The notes below the pieces were generated by a model. It made no database searches. It was given only the letters and a program-made list of their open reading frames with translations, and was not told the origin of the DNA. DNA of 64,000 nucleotides, from assembly GCF_023053635.1 (NCBI RefSeq), contig NC_086173.1, positions 145,237,197-145,301,196 of the forward strand, in the 5' to 3' direction. The stretch comes from Elgaria multicarinata webbii (Eukaryota > Chordata > Lepidosauria > Squamata > Anguidae). Both the position numbers and the translations under genes were made by a program. How positions within the stretch are numbered: the first letter of the stretch is position 1; each line of letters begins with the position of its first letter. This document shows positions 44,001 through 56,700 of this stretch, piece by piece.

Positions 44001-44469
44001 TGGATAAGTCTGTTTGTATAACAGCAGCATATCCAATGAATTAGTTTGGCTTCTGTGACCTTGCATGCAACACTACTCATGTTAGTTTATTTTTTAAGAA
44101 CTCACAACTAGAGTATGAAATGGGAGGAATGAATCTTGAGACCTAATAAGAAAATGCTATTTGTGTGAGAGATTATATTGAGAATTACTTCCCCCTTTGC
44201 AGTATTCTGCAACCCCTGTGTTAGTCCCACATGTGTAAGATTAAAGGCAGGGGCACCATTAAAGAGACCAAGGGAGGCTTTGGTCGGAAAAATAAAAATG
44301 TAATAAATAAAGATTTAAAGATGTCTTCTTGGATATAGTCAAGCTAAAATTGTCAAAAGTGTTTTGAGACTCTTCCTTGTAGTTAGTTTTTTAATTATAA
44401 TTAGTATAGCAGTATAATCAAGATAGATAAAGCAATCATCCTTTTATTAATTAAAGGAAATTCATACCT

Positions 44470-45006
44470 TTGAGACTTGGACCTACGACATAGGGCTGTC
44501 AAAGTCTTCAAGTGATAAATACTTATCTTACCTTCGGTTGCCCTGCCACCCCGGGGAACTTGGAGAATGAACCAAGCCACCCACAGAACCTCTTCTTGCT
44601 CCTTTGCAATGCCAGGCTGGTTAAAAACAAAACAAATATAATCTTGGATCTTCTTACAGATGAGGAGGCCGACCTGGCGTGCTTCACAGAGACCTGGCTA
44701 GGAGATGACAGTGGCCCTCCCAGCTGGGTACTGTGTTAGTGAGCAGGTGAGGAAAAGTGGGTGGGGGGGGGCAGAGTAGGTGTGGTCTACAAAGTCAACC
44801 TTAACCAGACCAGACTTCCTGTCTGAGAATTGAATCACATCAAGTATGTGTACCTGAGTCTGTAGACCAGGGATAGACTGAGGATTCTGTTAGTCTGCCA
44901 GCCACCCCACAGCATATCAGACTCCCTGGCTGAGCTCACGGAACTGGTCTCCACTTTTGACAGTTATTGCCAGTATGCCTGTTTCTACTGCAAGTGAAAT
45001 GAAATG
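44470..45006 (+). mobile_element. L2 LINE endonuclease-domain fragment
   Basis: NKTNIILDLLTDEEADLACF then TETWLGDDSGP, beginning at about 44623, is the start of an L2-type apurinic endonuclease domain. It ends abruptly at ...VSTF and QYACFYCK (about 45000), where an inverted copy of its last 63 bp reappears 412 bp downstream. Confidence 0.75.
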
Positions 45007-45481
45007 GAAGTTATGCACCCGTGAACCCACACCCCAACCACAAATCCCCATGTTGAAAAAGAAAACGTAGATACAGACACACGCTTCAGTGAATAAAGCT
45101 GCAAAAATTCTGATTTATTGGAAGAACAAGTTCTTATATGGTGTTTCTTTTAGATTTAGAAACACACACACACACACACACACACATATATGATCATGGC
45201 TGTTCTCCCCACTCAGCCTCTAGCTCACTAGAAAAAAGAAACAAAAATATATGAGATCACTGTGATCCAAATTGAATTAAGTTGAACAGTATTGTTAGCT
45301 AAACTAAACTATCCTAGGGAGTGCATTGAGAAGAAAGGAAGAACAGATACTTATTTTAATTTACAATTATATGGAAGCAGTTTAGTGAAGCAGTTTAGTC
45401 TTTAGTTTTTACATAATTCATTTCATTTCACTTGCAGTAGAAACAGGCATACTGGCAATAACTGACAAAAGTGGAGACCAG
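44944..45481. repeat. 63-bp inverted repeat flanking a 412-bp spacer
   Basis: 44944-45006 and 45419-45481 are reverse complements with about one mismatch (core TGCCAGTATGCCTGTTTC). The spacer is AT-rich, with an (AC)n run at 45162-45186 and TTCAGTGAATAAAGCTGC. Confidence 0.9.
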
Positions 45482-47650
45482 GAATTTGCCCCTCTGTTCT
45501 CTAATCACCCGGGGAAAACCTCTCTGGCCCAGCATTCCATCCATACAGGAGACCATCCCCCTGTGCATTCCCTGCCCTACTGAGCTACGGGGCAGCATGC
45601 TGTGGATATTGAGCGAGAACTGCAAGAAATGTTAGAGCTGGGAATGATTTGGCCGTCCCGTAGTTCTTGGTCCTCCCCGGTTGTGCTGGTGGCCAAACCT
45701 CATGCGGGGTGGGTGGGTCTGTTTCTGCGTGGACTTTAGGAGGGTGAACGCCCTGACCCAGTGAGATCCGTATCCAATGCCTCGCTCAGATCAGTTGATC
45801 GAGCAGTTGGGGGAAGCCAAGTTCATTATTACGCCGGATTTAACCAAGGAGTATTGGCAGGTGCCTCTGAATGAGGATGCTGCCCAGAAATCTGCTTTTG
45901 TCACCCACAAGGGACTGTTTGAGTTTACTGTGCTGCCTTTTGGGGTCAAGAATGGTCCAGCTACGTTCATGAGGCTAATGGACAGGCTTCTGGGCGGGTT
46001 GGGGGATTTTGCTTGTGCCTATTTGGATGATTTGGCCATCTTCTCCCATATGTGGGAGGAGCACTTGTCCCATGTACGCCAAGTGTTTGACCAGGTCCAG
46101 GCAGCAGGGCTGACCGTAAAAGTGTCAAAATGCCAGTTTGGCCTGGGGGAAGTGGTGTATCTGGGGCATCGAGTGGGTGGTGGAAACATCAAACCCCTGG
46201 AAGCTAAGATCGAGTCCATCCGGGACTGGCCTGTGCCCAGGACCAAGAAGCAGGTGCAGTTGTTCCTGGGCCTGGCAGGCTATTACCAATGCTTTGTGCC
46301 CCACTTTAGTGCTGCCACCGCCCCCCTTACTGACTTGTGCCAGAAGTGGAAGCCCGTCCAGGTGCAGTGGACAGCCATGTGTCAACAGGCTTTTGATTTG
46401 TTGTAGGCTCGCCTGATGGCTGCCCCCATTCTGCAAGCCCCAGACTTTGAGCGGAGGTTTGTGTTGCAAACGGATGTCTCCGAGACCAGGGTGGGGGCTG
46501 AACTGTTGCAGGAGGGGGATGACCAGCACCTCCACCCTGTTGCCTACCTGAGCAAGAAGTTATTGCTCCGGGAAAAGGCCCTGTCTACTATCGAGAAGGA
46601 ATGTTTGGCCGTCGTGTGGGCAGTGGGGGTGGCGCTTCCAACTACAAACAGACCATTCCCCCCTGTGTTGGCTGTCCCGCATGAAAGGCTCCAATGACAA
46701 ACTGTTGCAGTGGAGCTTGGCTCTTCAGGACTATGACTTTGAAGTTTCACACATTCGAGGTCGGGACAATGTACTAGCAGATGGGCTGTCTCATGTCCAC
46801 GTTCCAGCTGATCAGGACTAAAACCTTTGGATCTTTTTGGTTGCGGGGTAGGGGGATGGATGAAGGGCTTGGAGGAACTGCCCCCAAGCCTCATCTTTCA
46901 AAAGTAGGCGTGTGAAGGACAGGGGTGTAAACCTGCACCTCTAAGCTGTTGCTATGTGATTGTGAAATCTGTCTTCTATGTATGCTCTATTGTGTTTCAA
47001 ATCTGCTGTGCCAGGCTCGGGTGGGGAGGAAGAGAGCCGGTGGCTGCCAGCCAAGGTCATTCCTGCCTTGAGCCAGCCTGACTCCCACTAGCACTTGGAG
47101 GCTATCAGGGTGGTGGAGAAGCTAACTGGATTCAGCTGTGGGAAAAGAAGGTGGGCTTTGCCCCGGTGGGAGGGGGTAGGCAAAAGCCCAGGAAGGGCAC
47201 TGGTTGGTTATCAAGGGTCATGGGGCAGGGGCTCCATCAAAGAGATAAAAAGCCCCATGAAGAAGACCCTCCATCTTCCTTGGTGGTGTGTGCATATGTC
47301 AAGTGGGAAGATCAGGTCTGAGGCAACCAGGAGGGGGTACATTTAATCGGCTGGGCACTGTTTCTGCAGGCAAGGAGGGTGGGGTTGGAGCAGCAAAAGC
47401 CCACTTGACCGAGTCAGTTCCTTCAACACAGTGTGCTGGAGGAGGAAAACTGTCCCACCCTCCTCTTTCATCAGCAAGCAAACGTTCGAAGCACACGCCC
47501 CCAACAAAAGAAAAAAACGTGAGGACAGCAATACACGGGGGTGGAAGGGCACTTTAATCCCACATGAAGGAAATAAACCAGACTTTCCCCACTCCCAAAT
47601 AAAACAGAAAAGGGAGAGGAAGAGGCTAGATGAGTGCAGGACAGTGACAA
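45482..47650 (+). mobile_element. Ty3/gypsy LTR retrotransposon fossil (pol part plus possible 3' LTR)
   Basis: A fossil of the Ty3/gypsy family. Reverse-transcriptase and RNase H regions of pol are recognisable between about 45.5 and 46.8 kb. A candidate 3' LTR starts near 46910 and carries a TATA-like box near 47240; its end is uncertain, somewhere between 47.4 and 47.65 kb. No gag, protease, integrase or 5' LTR was found, so most of the element is missing. It is broken, with several breaks in the coding part. The left edge abuts the inverted L2 copy. Moderately old. Confidence 0.8.
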
Positions 47651-48905
47651 CGTCATGAAAGTACCCTGTTGCAAAACCACAAACCTGGCATGACGAGAGT
47701 GCGATAAAATGCTGGTGTGGTGGAGCTCAATGAATGGTATAAAATCTTGGAGCTTAGCAATAAGACCACTGTTACCATTTTAGCAGAATAATCTGTTCAC
47801 GAGCCATCTAACCAGCCTGGATTTCCAGTATGTGCAATGCTACAGCTACTGTTGCAAAATAGCCATCAGGAGTTTCACTGGGCAGTGGTGCTAACAGATA
47901 AGATTCCTTCACTTCATATTCTTTAAAATATCTAATAATAGATCACAGCGCATGATTTGAAAACAATTTGTGGCACCAGATTTGCTTATGTCATCCACTA
48001 TTTCTTTCTGCAGTTCATGTGAAGAGCTCTTTATGAAAAGTGTGCAAACTACTCTCTTTGTGTATACTTGATTGTGGCTCCCATTTTTCATATCATTTCT
48101 ACGATCTCAAAATGATTCAGTAGTTTACAATGAAAAGGAAGGTAATAAGCTGCATTGAAAGATTCTTAACAAATCACTAGGCATTTTCACCATATTCCTT
48201 GCTAGAGCACTGGTAAAATCTTCATTAGCTTCTGATGCTTTCACAGAAAGCGAATGAACTTGACTGTTGGATGCTTGAGCAATAAAAGCAAACACTTTTA
48301 TTCAGACTACAGGTGTAGGACAGGCAGTCCTCAACAAACTGAAGGACAAACTCTCTGACCAACACTCACATGCATCAAACCTTTATACTACAGAGTTGCT
48401 GATGATGAACTCATATTTCCCCCCCTCCCATGATTGATTACAAGTCCCATTAATGTTCCATAAATGAAATTAGACTACATAAACAATGCCTTTCTTATCA
48501 TGGCAGCTATAGGCTACCAGGTTGCTTCTTGTTCCTGATAAGGGCTCCAAGGGCAGCTGGAAAGTCCCGGAGCCTGCTCTTGATACTTTCAAAATGCCCA
48601 GTCAGGGGTCTTATGGTATTTTGGAAAAGGAAGGATGAGATCATCCTGTCCAAGTGATATGCTGTGGTCAGAAATGCAAGGTTTTCAGATATGAACTTCT
48701 GGAAAGAGTGACGAGTGGCTAGGAGTCAGTGTGTGGGCGAGAATCTAGGGCAGCCTTGGATTGCCAGTCATTTGGCTTCTCTAAATTTTATTAGTCCAGG
48801 ACGGGTGGGGGCAGAGTGTTAAGGATTCTGGGGTGCTTGTGTACTTTTCAAATGAGACGGGCATTTTGGGACTTTTCAGATTTCTTTGTCATAACTTTTA
48901 AACCA
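47651..48905. other. unassigned stretch
   Basis: No gene seen. 48270-48600 contains TTGAGCAATAAAAGC and a TATA-like box on the minus strand, and might be a fossil LTR in reverse. The evidence is weak. Confidence 0.3.
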
Positions 48906-49110
48906 TAATTTTATAGTGCAGTGTTGGGGAGACCCAGGTTCAAGTCTCCACGTAGTCATGAAGCTTGCTGGGTGACTTTGGGCGAGTCACTGACTCCCAT
49001 CCTAACCTACCTCACAGGGTTTTTGTATGAATAAAATTGAGGGGAGAAGGATCATGTAAGCCACCTTGAGTTTATTGCAAAAGGGAAAAAAGGCAGGATA
49101 TAAATATAGC
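48906..49110 (+). mobile_element. MIR-like SINE
   Basis: CCCAGGTTCAAGTCTCCAC (B box), TTGGGCGAGTCACTGACTC and CTACCTCACAGGGTTTTTG, then CCACCTTGAGTTTATTGC and GGCAGGATATAAATATAG. Confidence 0.8.
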
Positions 49111-49124
49111 ATAAATCAATAGAA

Positions 49125-49465
49125 TTATTTTAATTAATTACATTTCTATGCTGCCCAATAGCCAAAGTTCTCAGGGTGGTTCACAAAAGACTAAACCCTA
49201 AAAGTACATTAATATAACACTATAGCATAAAATCACTTACATAAAAACAATTTTAACCAATCAACAATAAAAATTGACTGGCTAAAAATCTTATTATCTG
49301 CTATCAAATGCCTGGGAATGCTGAAAGGAGGACAATGTTGGCACCAGGCAGACCTCACTGGGGGGGGGGGGGAATCCCATAATTAGGGGGCCATAACCAT
49401 AAAGGCCGTTAGAAGAAGGCACAGGTTTGTTACCGGAGGCTATCCTCCAGAATGTATGGGTAGGT
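49125..49465 (-). mobile_element. L2-clade LINE 3' end
   Basis: TTAATTACATTTCTATGCTG, CCAATAGCCAAAGTTCTC, then A-rich 3' UTR and, further in, GGCACCAGGCAGACCTCACT. Interrupted by a poly-G run at 49362-49372. Confidence 0.75.
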
Positions 49466-49779
49466 TCGTAGCCTTGTGTGTACAGGTAGATTCATAAGAT
49501 TTAGTTGTCCTGCATTGTGGTTGGAGGCCTTTTCCTTTTCACAAAGTACTACGATTCAGATGTGATGGGGAGCCCGTTCTCCTCTCCTCTATATATTTCC
49601 CCCTGAGCAAATCATCCCATGACCGTTGTGGGCTACTCTCATTACCCCACACCAATACACCTCACCTATTAACAGTGAACACTAGGGGGCGCATTCTACT
49701 AACAGTAGAAGCCACACAGGAGAAGGGAGGGTGGAGCAGGGGGAACAGCCCTTGCTTTGCCATTGGTCTGGTTTCTGTG

Positions 49780-50720
49780 GGGTGAGTGGCGTGGTTCTTG
49801 CAGCGAGGGGCAGCGGTGGGGTTCCGCCGCCGCCGCCGCCGCTCGGCAAGCTGGGAAGTCTCAGCGAAGATGGTCTCTTTGCAGCCCATTGAACTACTGT
49901 GGTTCCCTGCATGCCTCTTGAATGCAGAATGGCCGGGAAGCGGGTGGGCCCTTGCGGTGCACTCTGGGAGTTGTAGGACCGTGTGAGGGGCTCGGGCGGC
50001 CCTGCCACCTTCCATCTTTCCCATCTGCCCTTGCGCAGGTCCCGTGCCGCTGCCTGGGGCGGAGGAGAGAGAGTGGCTTTGCGGCATCCAGCGAGAGGGC
50101 GGCGGCGTGGACTCAGCGCTGTGGATCCGCTGAGCCCAAGCCCCACCCCACCCCACCCCACCCCGTCCGGTGCTGGCCGCCGACGTTGGCGAGCACCCAG
50201 TGGCGGGAGGAGGAGGAAGCCGGCGGACGGGCGGCGCCCTGGGAGTGTGGGTGGGGCCGGCTCGGGGAATCGCTTTCGGACTTCCCTTCCTTTCCGCCGC
50301 CGCCGCCGCCGCCTCCTGTGTCTTTCTACTGGCCATCTGGGCAATCGCCACCGAAAGGCTGAGGAGCCACTGCGCGGGAGCCCGAGGCTTGGCCTCCTTC
50401 CCCGGCCCCAATCCCCGAGTGCCTGCTGTCAAAACAGACACACGCAGCGCGCCTCCTGCCCGCCCGCCCGTCCGTCCGCGCACCCCCCTTTCCGTCCACG
50501 CAGAGGTTGACCCCGTCCATGCACGATTGACCCACGCAGAGCCACCGTCATCCATCATCTGAGCGAGCCCTAGCACCGCCACCGCCGCCTCCTCTCTCCT
50601 TCTCCAGGGCTTCAGACACAAAAGCTTCTGCCAGAGGGTTCCAGCGGAGCTGCCCTCGCGAGCACAGCGGCGGAGACATGAAGATCAAAGATGCCAAGAA
50701 ACCATGTAAGACCTTCCTCT
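49780..50720 (+). promoter_or_regulatory. CpG island at PANK3
   Basis: Nearly 1 kb of CpG-dense DNA covering the promoter, 5' UTR and first coding exon of PANK3. It contains two (CCG)n tracts (about 49826-49843 and 50295-50312) and a (CCCCA)n run at 50140-50163. Long frames are open on both strands here because stop codons are rare in such DNA. Confidence 0.8.
50678..50705 (+). CDS. PANK3: PANK3 coding exon 1
   Basis: Nine codons plus one base (MKIKDAKKP) ahead of donor T|GTAAGA, inside the CpG island. The start context is GGAGACATGA. Confidence 0.93.
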
Positions 50721-53700
50721 TCCCAGCCTCTCGCAGCTTCACGCCTTCTCTCTCTCTGATTTGAGCAAATTGTTCCTGAGCCTTCACATTTTTTAAAAAT
50801 AGAGATAGGAGGGAGCAAACATCGGATGTAAAGTCACCCCGTGTTTTTTTTTCCTCCCAGTTTGCTTGGCATTGGAGGTTGGCAAGATAACCTCGAGGCT
50901 TATCATAGAATCACAGAATAGTAGAGTTGGAAGGGTCCTATAAGGCCATCGAGTCCAACCCCTGCTCAGTGCAGGAATCCACCCCAAAGCATCCCTGACA
51001 GATGGTTGTCCAGCTGCCTCTTGAAAGCCTGTAGTGTGGGAGAGCCCACAACCTCCCTAGGTAACTGGTTCCATTGTTGTACTGCTCTAACAGTCAGGAA
51101 GTTTTTCCTGATGCCCAGCTGGAATCTGGCTTAGCATGATTACTCCACTGTAGAATGTATAAAACATGTGGTTCCTTGAACACTTTGGGGGGTTTTCTTA
51201 GTAGGAAGAGGCAGGTTGTAATTGGTCAAATGCACATGCTTAGATTGACAGTTGTAGGTGTTATGGCGAGGGGGGTGGATCAATGATGGTGAGATATTTC
51301 TTTTAATCGAGTGGTTAAGAACCAGTTGGTTGCAATATATGCTAGCATGTAATTCTGGGTCAGCACCACCTTATACTTTATGCATTTTTTTGTGCAGAAA
51401 ATACTTATGTCTAGTGAAATATTAAACTGGGGTGTGTTATCATACCTGCTGCCAGCCTGCATTTCTGGTTTGTTTTGTGGAAGTTAGTGCATGTGTGCTA
51501 GGATGCTGCAGTGAAATGTAGCTTTCCAATAAAATAGACATGTATGTGTTCTTGTTACATGTGATCTGCATGCTGGCTTCATATTTTCCTTACATGCTTT
51601 CCTTTAAAGAACTGCATGATATTTGAACTTCCATCTAGTGATTTCATCACATCCAACGGCTTTTTATATAAATTGAAGTTGTGATTGTAGCAGTTGGAAA
51701 CAGATTTCCTGAATACTACAAATTATTTTATTATTATTTCATTTCTGAACTGTCCCATAGCTGAAGTTCTCGGCAGTTTACAACAATTCATTAAAAATAC
51801 TGCAAAATACAACATAATAAAAGCAGTCTTAAAAAAATTAACACAGAAAAATAAAAACAAATTAACACAAAAAAATAAAACAATGTAAACAGCTAAAAGC
51901 CCTAGTCATTACCTGGTGCTGAAAAGATGCCAGTGTCAGCACCAGGCAGGCCTCAGTGGGGAGATCATTCCGTAGTTGGATGGCCACCACTGAGAAGGCC
52001 CTGTCCCTCGTTGCCACCTTCCAAGCCTTCCTTGGAGGTAGCACTCAGAGGGAGGCCCCTGATGTTGATCATAGTGTCTAGGTATGTTCAGGTTGGGAGA
52101 GACGTTCCATCAGGTATTGTGTTCCGAAGCCATATAAGGCTTTATAGGTTAAGACCAGCACCTTGAATCAGGTTCAGAAACATATAGGCAGACAATACAA
52201 GTGGGCCAGAATTGGTTTTATATGCTCAGATCTTCTGGTCCCACTTATTAATCTGGCAGCCACATTTTACATAAGATGCAGTTTCTGAACAGACTTCGGG
52301 CAGCCCCAGGTAGAGTGCATTGTAGTAATCTGAATTGGAGATTACCAGAGCATAGATTACTGAAACTAGTACTTGTATTTAGGCAAATGTGCAGCTCGGT
52401 CCCAAGCATATGTTCTTGGAAGTAAGACCCACACTTGCAACCTGAGTAGCCACATGACAATTGTGTAGAATATCTTTTCTCAATGTGTTACAATGTTAGG
52501 ATACAGGAGAAGTAAGAAGAGCTAGTCACCTGTAAACATTTTTTTTTTGCCAAAATAAGAGCTTGCTTGCCAAACACTTGTAGATGTGGCACATGTCTCT
52601 TGCCCTTTGGTCCTGGAAGGAAAATACCTGTAGAAGTCTGGAATTTAAACTGGACCACCTACTAAAATGTCAGGTTAATGCATCATGTATCTTAATAGAA
52701 GTAGGCTTTGCCTCTAAATATTTCAAAGTGCTGTCATGTAAATCTCGTTCTTTGTTTCTTTTGTTTTCCTTGCTAACCTAACCTACATGTAGTTGCGTGA
52801 AAATGCACCGTTCATACAAATGTTTTGTTTTTCATTTAAATACCAAGAAAGTGACAGGTGTCTTTGTGACTTCGGAATAAAGAGGGCTGGTTGGTTTTCA
52901 CTCATTTTTTTCTGTTACTTTTGAGAACTCTTCTGCTCATAAACTGCTTTCCAACAGCTGACAGACAGTTGAGCATGGGTAGTTTTTATTAAAACATGTA
53001 AGTAGTGTAACAGCTTACTAACATGCTTTGTGCACTTTGGGTGTTTTAAAAAAGCCGATAGGGCTCTGTTCCAAACTAAGCAACAACATGCAATACTCAG
53101 ATGTTTAATCAGAACAACAACAAAAAACTTTTTGGGAAAGATCTCATACACTTTGTTTTATTCTTATAAGCATTGCACTGCAGCCAGATAAATTTATTCA
53201 AGCACAAATATGTACCTGGCTGACAGCGCAATCTTACCATGTCCGGTTGAGTTCAGTGGGCCTTACCACCTAGTAAGTATGTGTCAAGATAGCACTCCCA
53301 AGTCGTTTTATGTCACGTGGACCTGTCTGTTTTACAGAAAATGTGGTGGTAAAACCTTTCAGTCATGTAGATTTGTATTGCACTATGTTTTGAACACAGC
53401 CTAGTACCTAACCTGTCAACTATCATACTCTTCACCTGTGTATTTATAAATGGTCATCTGGTGTATTTATTTATATATTACATTTTTATACCGCCCAATA
53501 GCCGAAGCTCTCTGGGTGGTTCACAAAAATTAAAATCATGAAGAGCGTAAAAACAACCAACAATCTAAAAACACAAATACAAAATACAATATCAAAAGCA
53601 CAACCAGGATAAAACCACACAGCAAAAATTGATATAGGTTAAAATATGGAATTAAAGTTAAATTTAAGTTAATAGGTGTTAAAATACTAAGAAAATAAAA

Positions 53701-56700
53701 AGGTCTTCAGCTGGCGACGGAAAGAATACAGTGTAGGCGCTAGCCAAACCTCTCTGGGGAGCTCGTTCCACAGCCGGGGTGCCACAACAGAGAAAGCCCT
53801 CCTCCTAGTAGCCACCAGCCTCACTTCCTTTGGCAGGGGCTCACGGAGAAGCATTGACAGATCAGTAAAGCAAACCTATCCTTTTTCCAAGCCATCATGT
53901 GCTTGCCAAAAAGCAAAGATCTCATTGCTGTTGGAAGATACCTTGGTTTAATTTTTCGCATACCTCTTGAGGAAGAGTCCTCCATAGCTGGGAGACAGCT
54001 ATAGAAATGCCTCTTGATTTCACCCTTTGCAATTGAGGAGTGGGACACTATCATTATTCTAAAGATGGCATCCTCAGTGACTGGGTAGGTTGAATGCCAT
54101 TACTGATAGATATTTGAATTCCTTCCAGTTGTCAGGAACTGCCAGTCACTATTCCCATTCTTGACGGAATTCCAGTACAGAATATGAACAGAAAACCTCT
54201 AGATTCCATGGGCCAAGTTGTGCAAATCATCAGTGATAGTCCATGTCAGTTTATGCCATAACAAAACTCTTAGTGTTTAAGGTGCCACAAGCCTCTTTGT
54301 TGCTTTTGCTGCTACAGACTAAAACAACCATCATTCCGGAAGTTATCACCAGTGAAAATGAATTCAAAAAGGCTTTTACTCTTGTATCTTTTGACAGCAG
54401 TTACTTTGTTTTACTACACTCTGACATGTATGTGGAATTGTATTCCTCAGATTTGCACCTGTGCAGCCTATTCAATCCCATGGAGGAATTAACTTGACTT
54501 GGGGAAACGAGGCTTATTGGCACCCCTTTCCAGTGGCTGAAAACCTCTCTGCCAGATTTGCATAAATTTCCGTTGCAAAGTATTGTCTGCAAACACACAT
54601 ATGTTGAAATGTTACTTCTTCCACTGTGCTGTGTGCGTAGGGGGTGCTCCATTAGGATTTTCCAGGATCTATGTACTGTCCCTTGCTTGTAACTTCCTGG
54701 ATCGTTCTAGTTAGGGGAAGGATGCTGAAGGATATGGTCTGTGACGCATCTAGGCTAAAGGTTTTTGGGAGGAAGGGTTTCTTAAATGGGATATTGTCAG
54801 CTCCTGTATAGGGTGGCCTCTTGCACATCGATGCTAAGTGGATATAGATCTGCATAACATTCACATTTGCCAATTTGCGTATGTAGGTGAAAATTTACAG
54901 ACCATCATTATAATTTAAATAGAGGTACAATGTGGGGGAGACTGACCACATGACCTGTGTACCTGTCTGCTGTCCAGCTGTTAACAGTAGGTGGGCAACC
55001 TCAGAGCTCCTGCCCTTCTATCTCATCATTCTTTGACTTTAAAGTGGACATCTTCAAATAGAGGGATGTAGAAGAAACCCCTATTCCTGTAGAAGAAAAA
55101 CTGTCTAGAAACCCATTTAAATGCAAATTTGTATTTCTATAGGAGCAAAAATCTCTTATAGCCTCCTGGTTCCAAAGAAAGTATTTTGAAGTAAGCCCAA
55201 CTAACTTTAGCAGTGCTTGCTTTCACAAATAAATATTAGCATTGTTCTGCCTAGTACACTCACAACATGTTCCTGTAGAATTAATACCCAATTTTCAAGT
55301 AAATGTGAGAATTCATCTTTAAAGCTAAAAGCTATTGCAGAAACAAACAAGGTTCAAAGTTTACTGGATGCCCTTGGTGAAGTTTTATTGCACAGTGCTG
55401 AAGAGTTATAAACAGCTGGCTGACATTCTGTTGCTTGACGAGAACAGGGATTACAACTTTTTAAATTGCAAGACATGCAGAAAGCTACCTAAATTTCTGA
55501 AAAACTTCAAAGCAGAAAGTATAAACTGACCTAGAAAAAGCCATGATTTACCAGTATGGTCAAATCTTCACAACAAAATAAACACATTACAGGACAAGAA
55601 GACATGCAATGTGTTTCATCAAAGCTTAAATAAAGAGTACTTTTCAGAGTCTAGTTATTTTACTCTTAATCTGGAGAAATTGGGGAAGGGAGGAGAGTGG
55701 GGATATGGTGTGTTTCATCTGAAAGTTGCAATTTTTTACTTAGATTTTATTTTTTATGCAAATGGCATGAAAAGACTAACTAGATCCTACCTTCTGTATC
55801 TTCCACTTAATACCTTTTGAGGTATATCTTAAACCTTTTCATTGATAGATCAACAAAGATTTAAACCATGGATGCTGCTACTCTTAGAAGTTTACTCTCT
55901 TTTTTCCCTTGTACATTTCAATTGGCATTGTTGAGACAAATGTCAATCTGTAACAAGAATTCTCAATGCATGGGCACTTACTGTATTGTAAAGTTGAGAA
56001 CAAAGTCCTGATGCATGCTAACAATCTGGGATATGTAGAAGTGGGCTGTTCCACACTTCTTAAGAAATACCACAATAATGCCATGCAGTCATTTCACAAG
56101 ACTGAAGAGGGTATTAAAGTTCAGGCAGATAAGAGGACATTCAGTCTGAATTTTCACATGTATAAGATTCTCTAACCGCAACTTTATTTCTCCACAGCTT
56201 TTCCATGGTTTGGCATGGACATTGGGGGAACCTTAGTAAAACTCGCATACTTTGAACCAATTGATATTACTGCCGAAGAAGAGCAGGAAGAAGTTGAAAG
56301 CCTGAAGAGTATTCGCAAATATTTGACATCAAATGTAGCCTACGGATCCACTGGTATTCGGGACGTCCACCTTGAACTCAAGGACTTGATACTCTTTGGG
56401 CGAAAGGGAAATTTACACTTTATCCGATTCCCAACCCATGATTTGCCTACCTTTATTCAAATGGGAAGAAATAAAAACTTCTCGACGCTGCATACGGTGC
56501 TCTGTGCCACTGGTGGTGGTGCCTATAAGTTCGAAGAAGATTTTCGCACAGTAGGTAGTTGAGTTGCATGTTGTGTAGCATGTAGTCAATTAAAGTATGC
56601 TGTTATCTGTGGTGGTGCAGTAATGAACCCATGTGGTTGTCGCCTCAGCTATCATGGGCCAGGATACCTCTGCATCTTTTGTCTCTTCCTGAAACAAGGC

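Noticed and set aside
45777-46697. domesticated gypsy-derived host gene
   Set aside because: The pol-like frame is broken and fragmentary, with no sign of host splicing or a promoter fused to it. Treated as a fossil.
46910-47650. separate gene suggested by a TATA box and short open frames
   Set aside because: Position right after gypsy pol and the TATA-like box fit a 3' LTR fossil better. The open frames have no domains.
49662-50621. 319-codon minus-strand open frame (and several others) across the PANK3 CpG island
   Set aside because: GC-rich islands are poor in stop codons. The product is low-complexity (Arg/Ala/Gly/Pro) with no domain, and frames are open in several directions at once.
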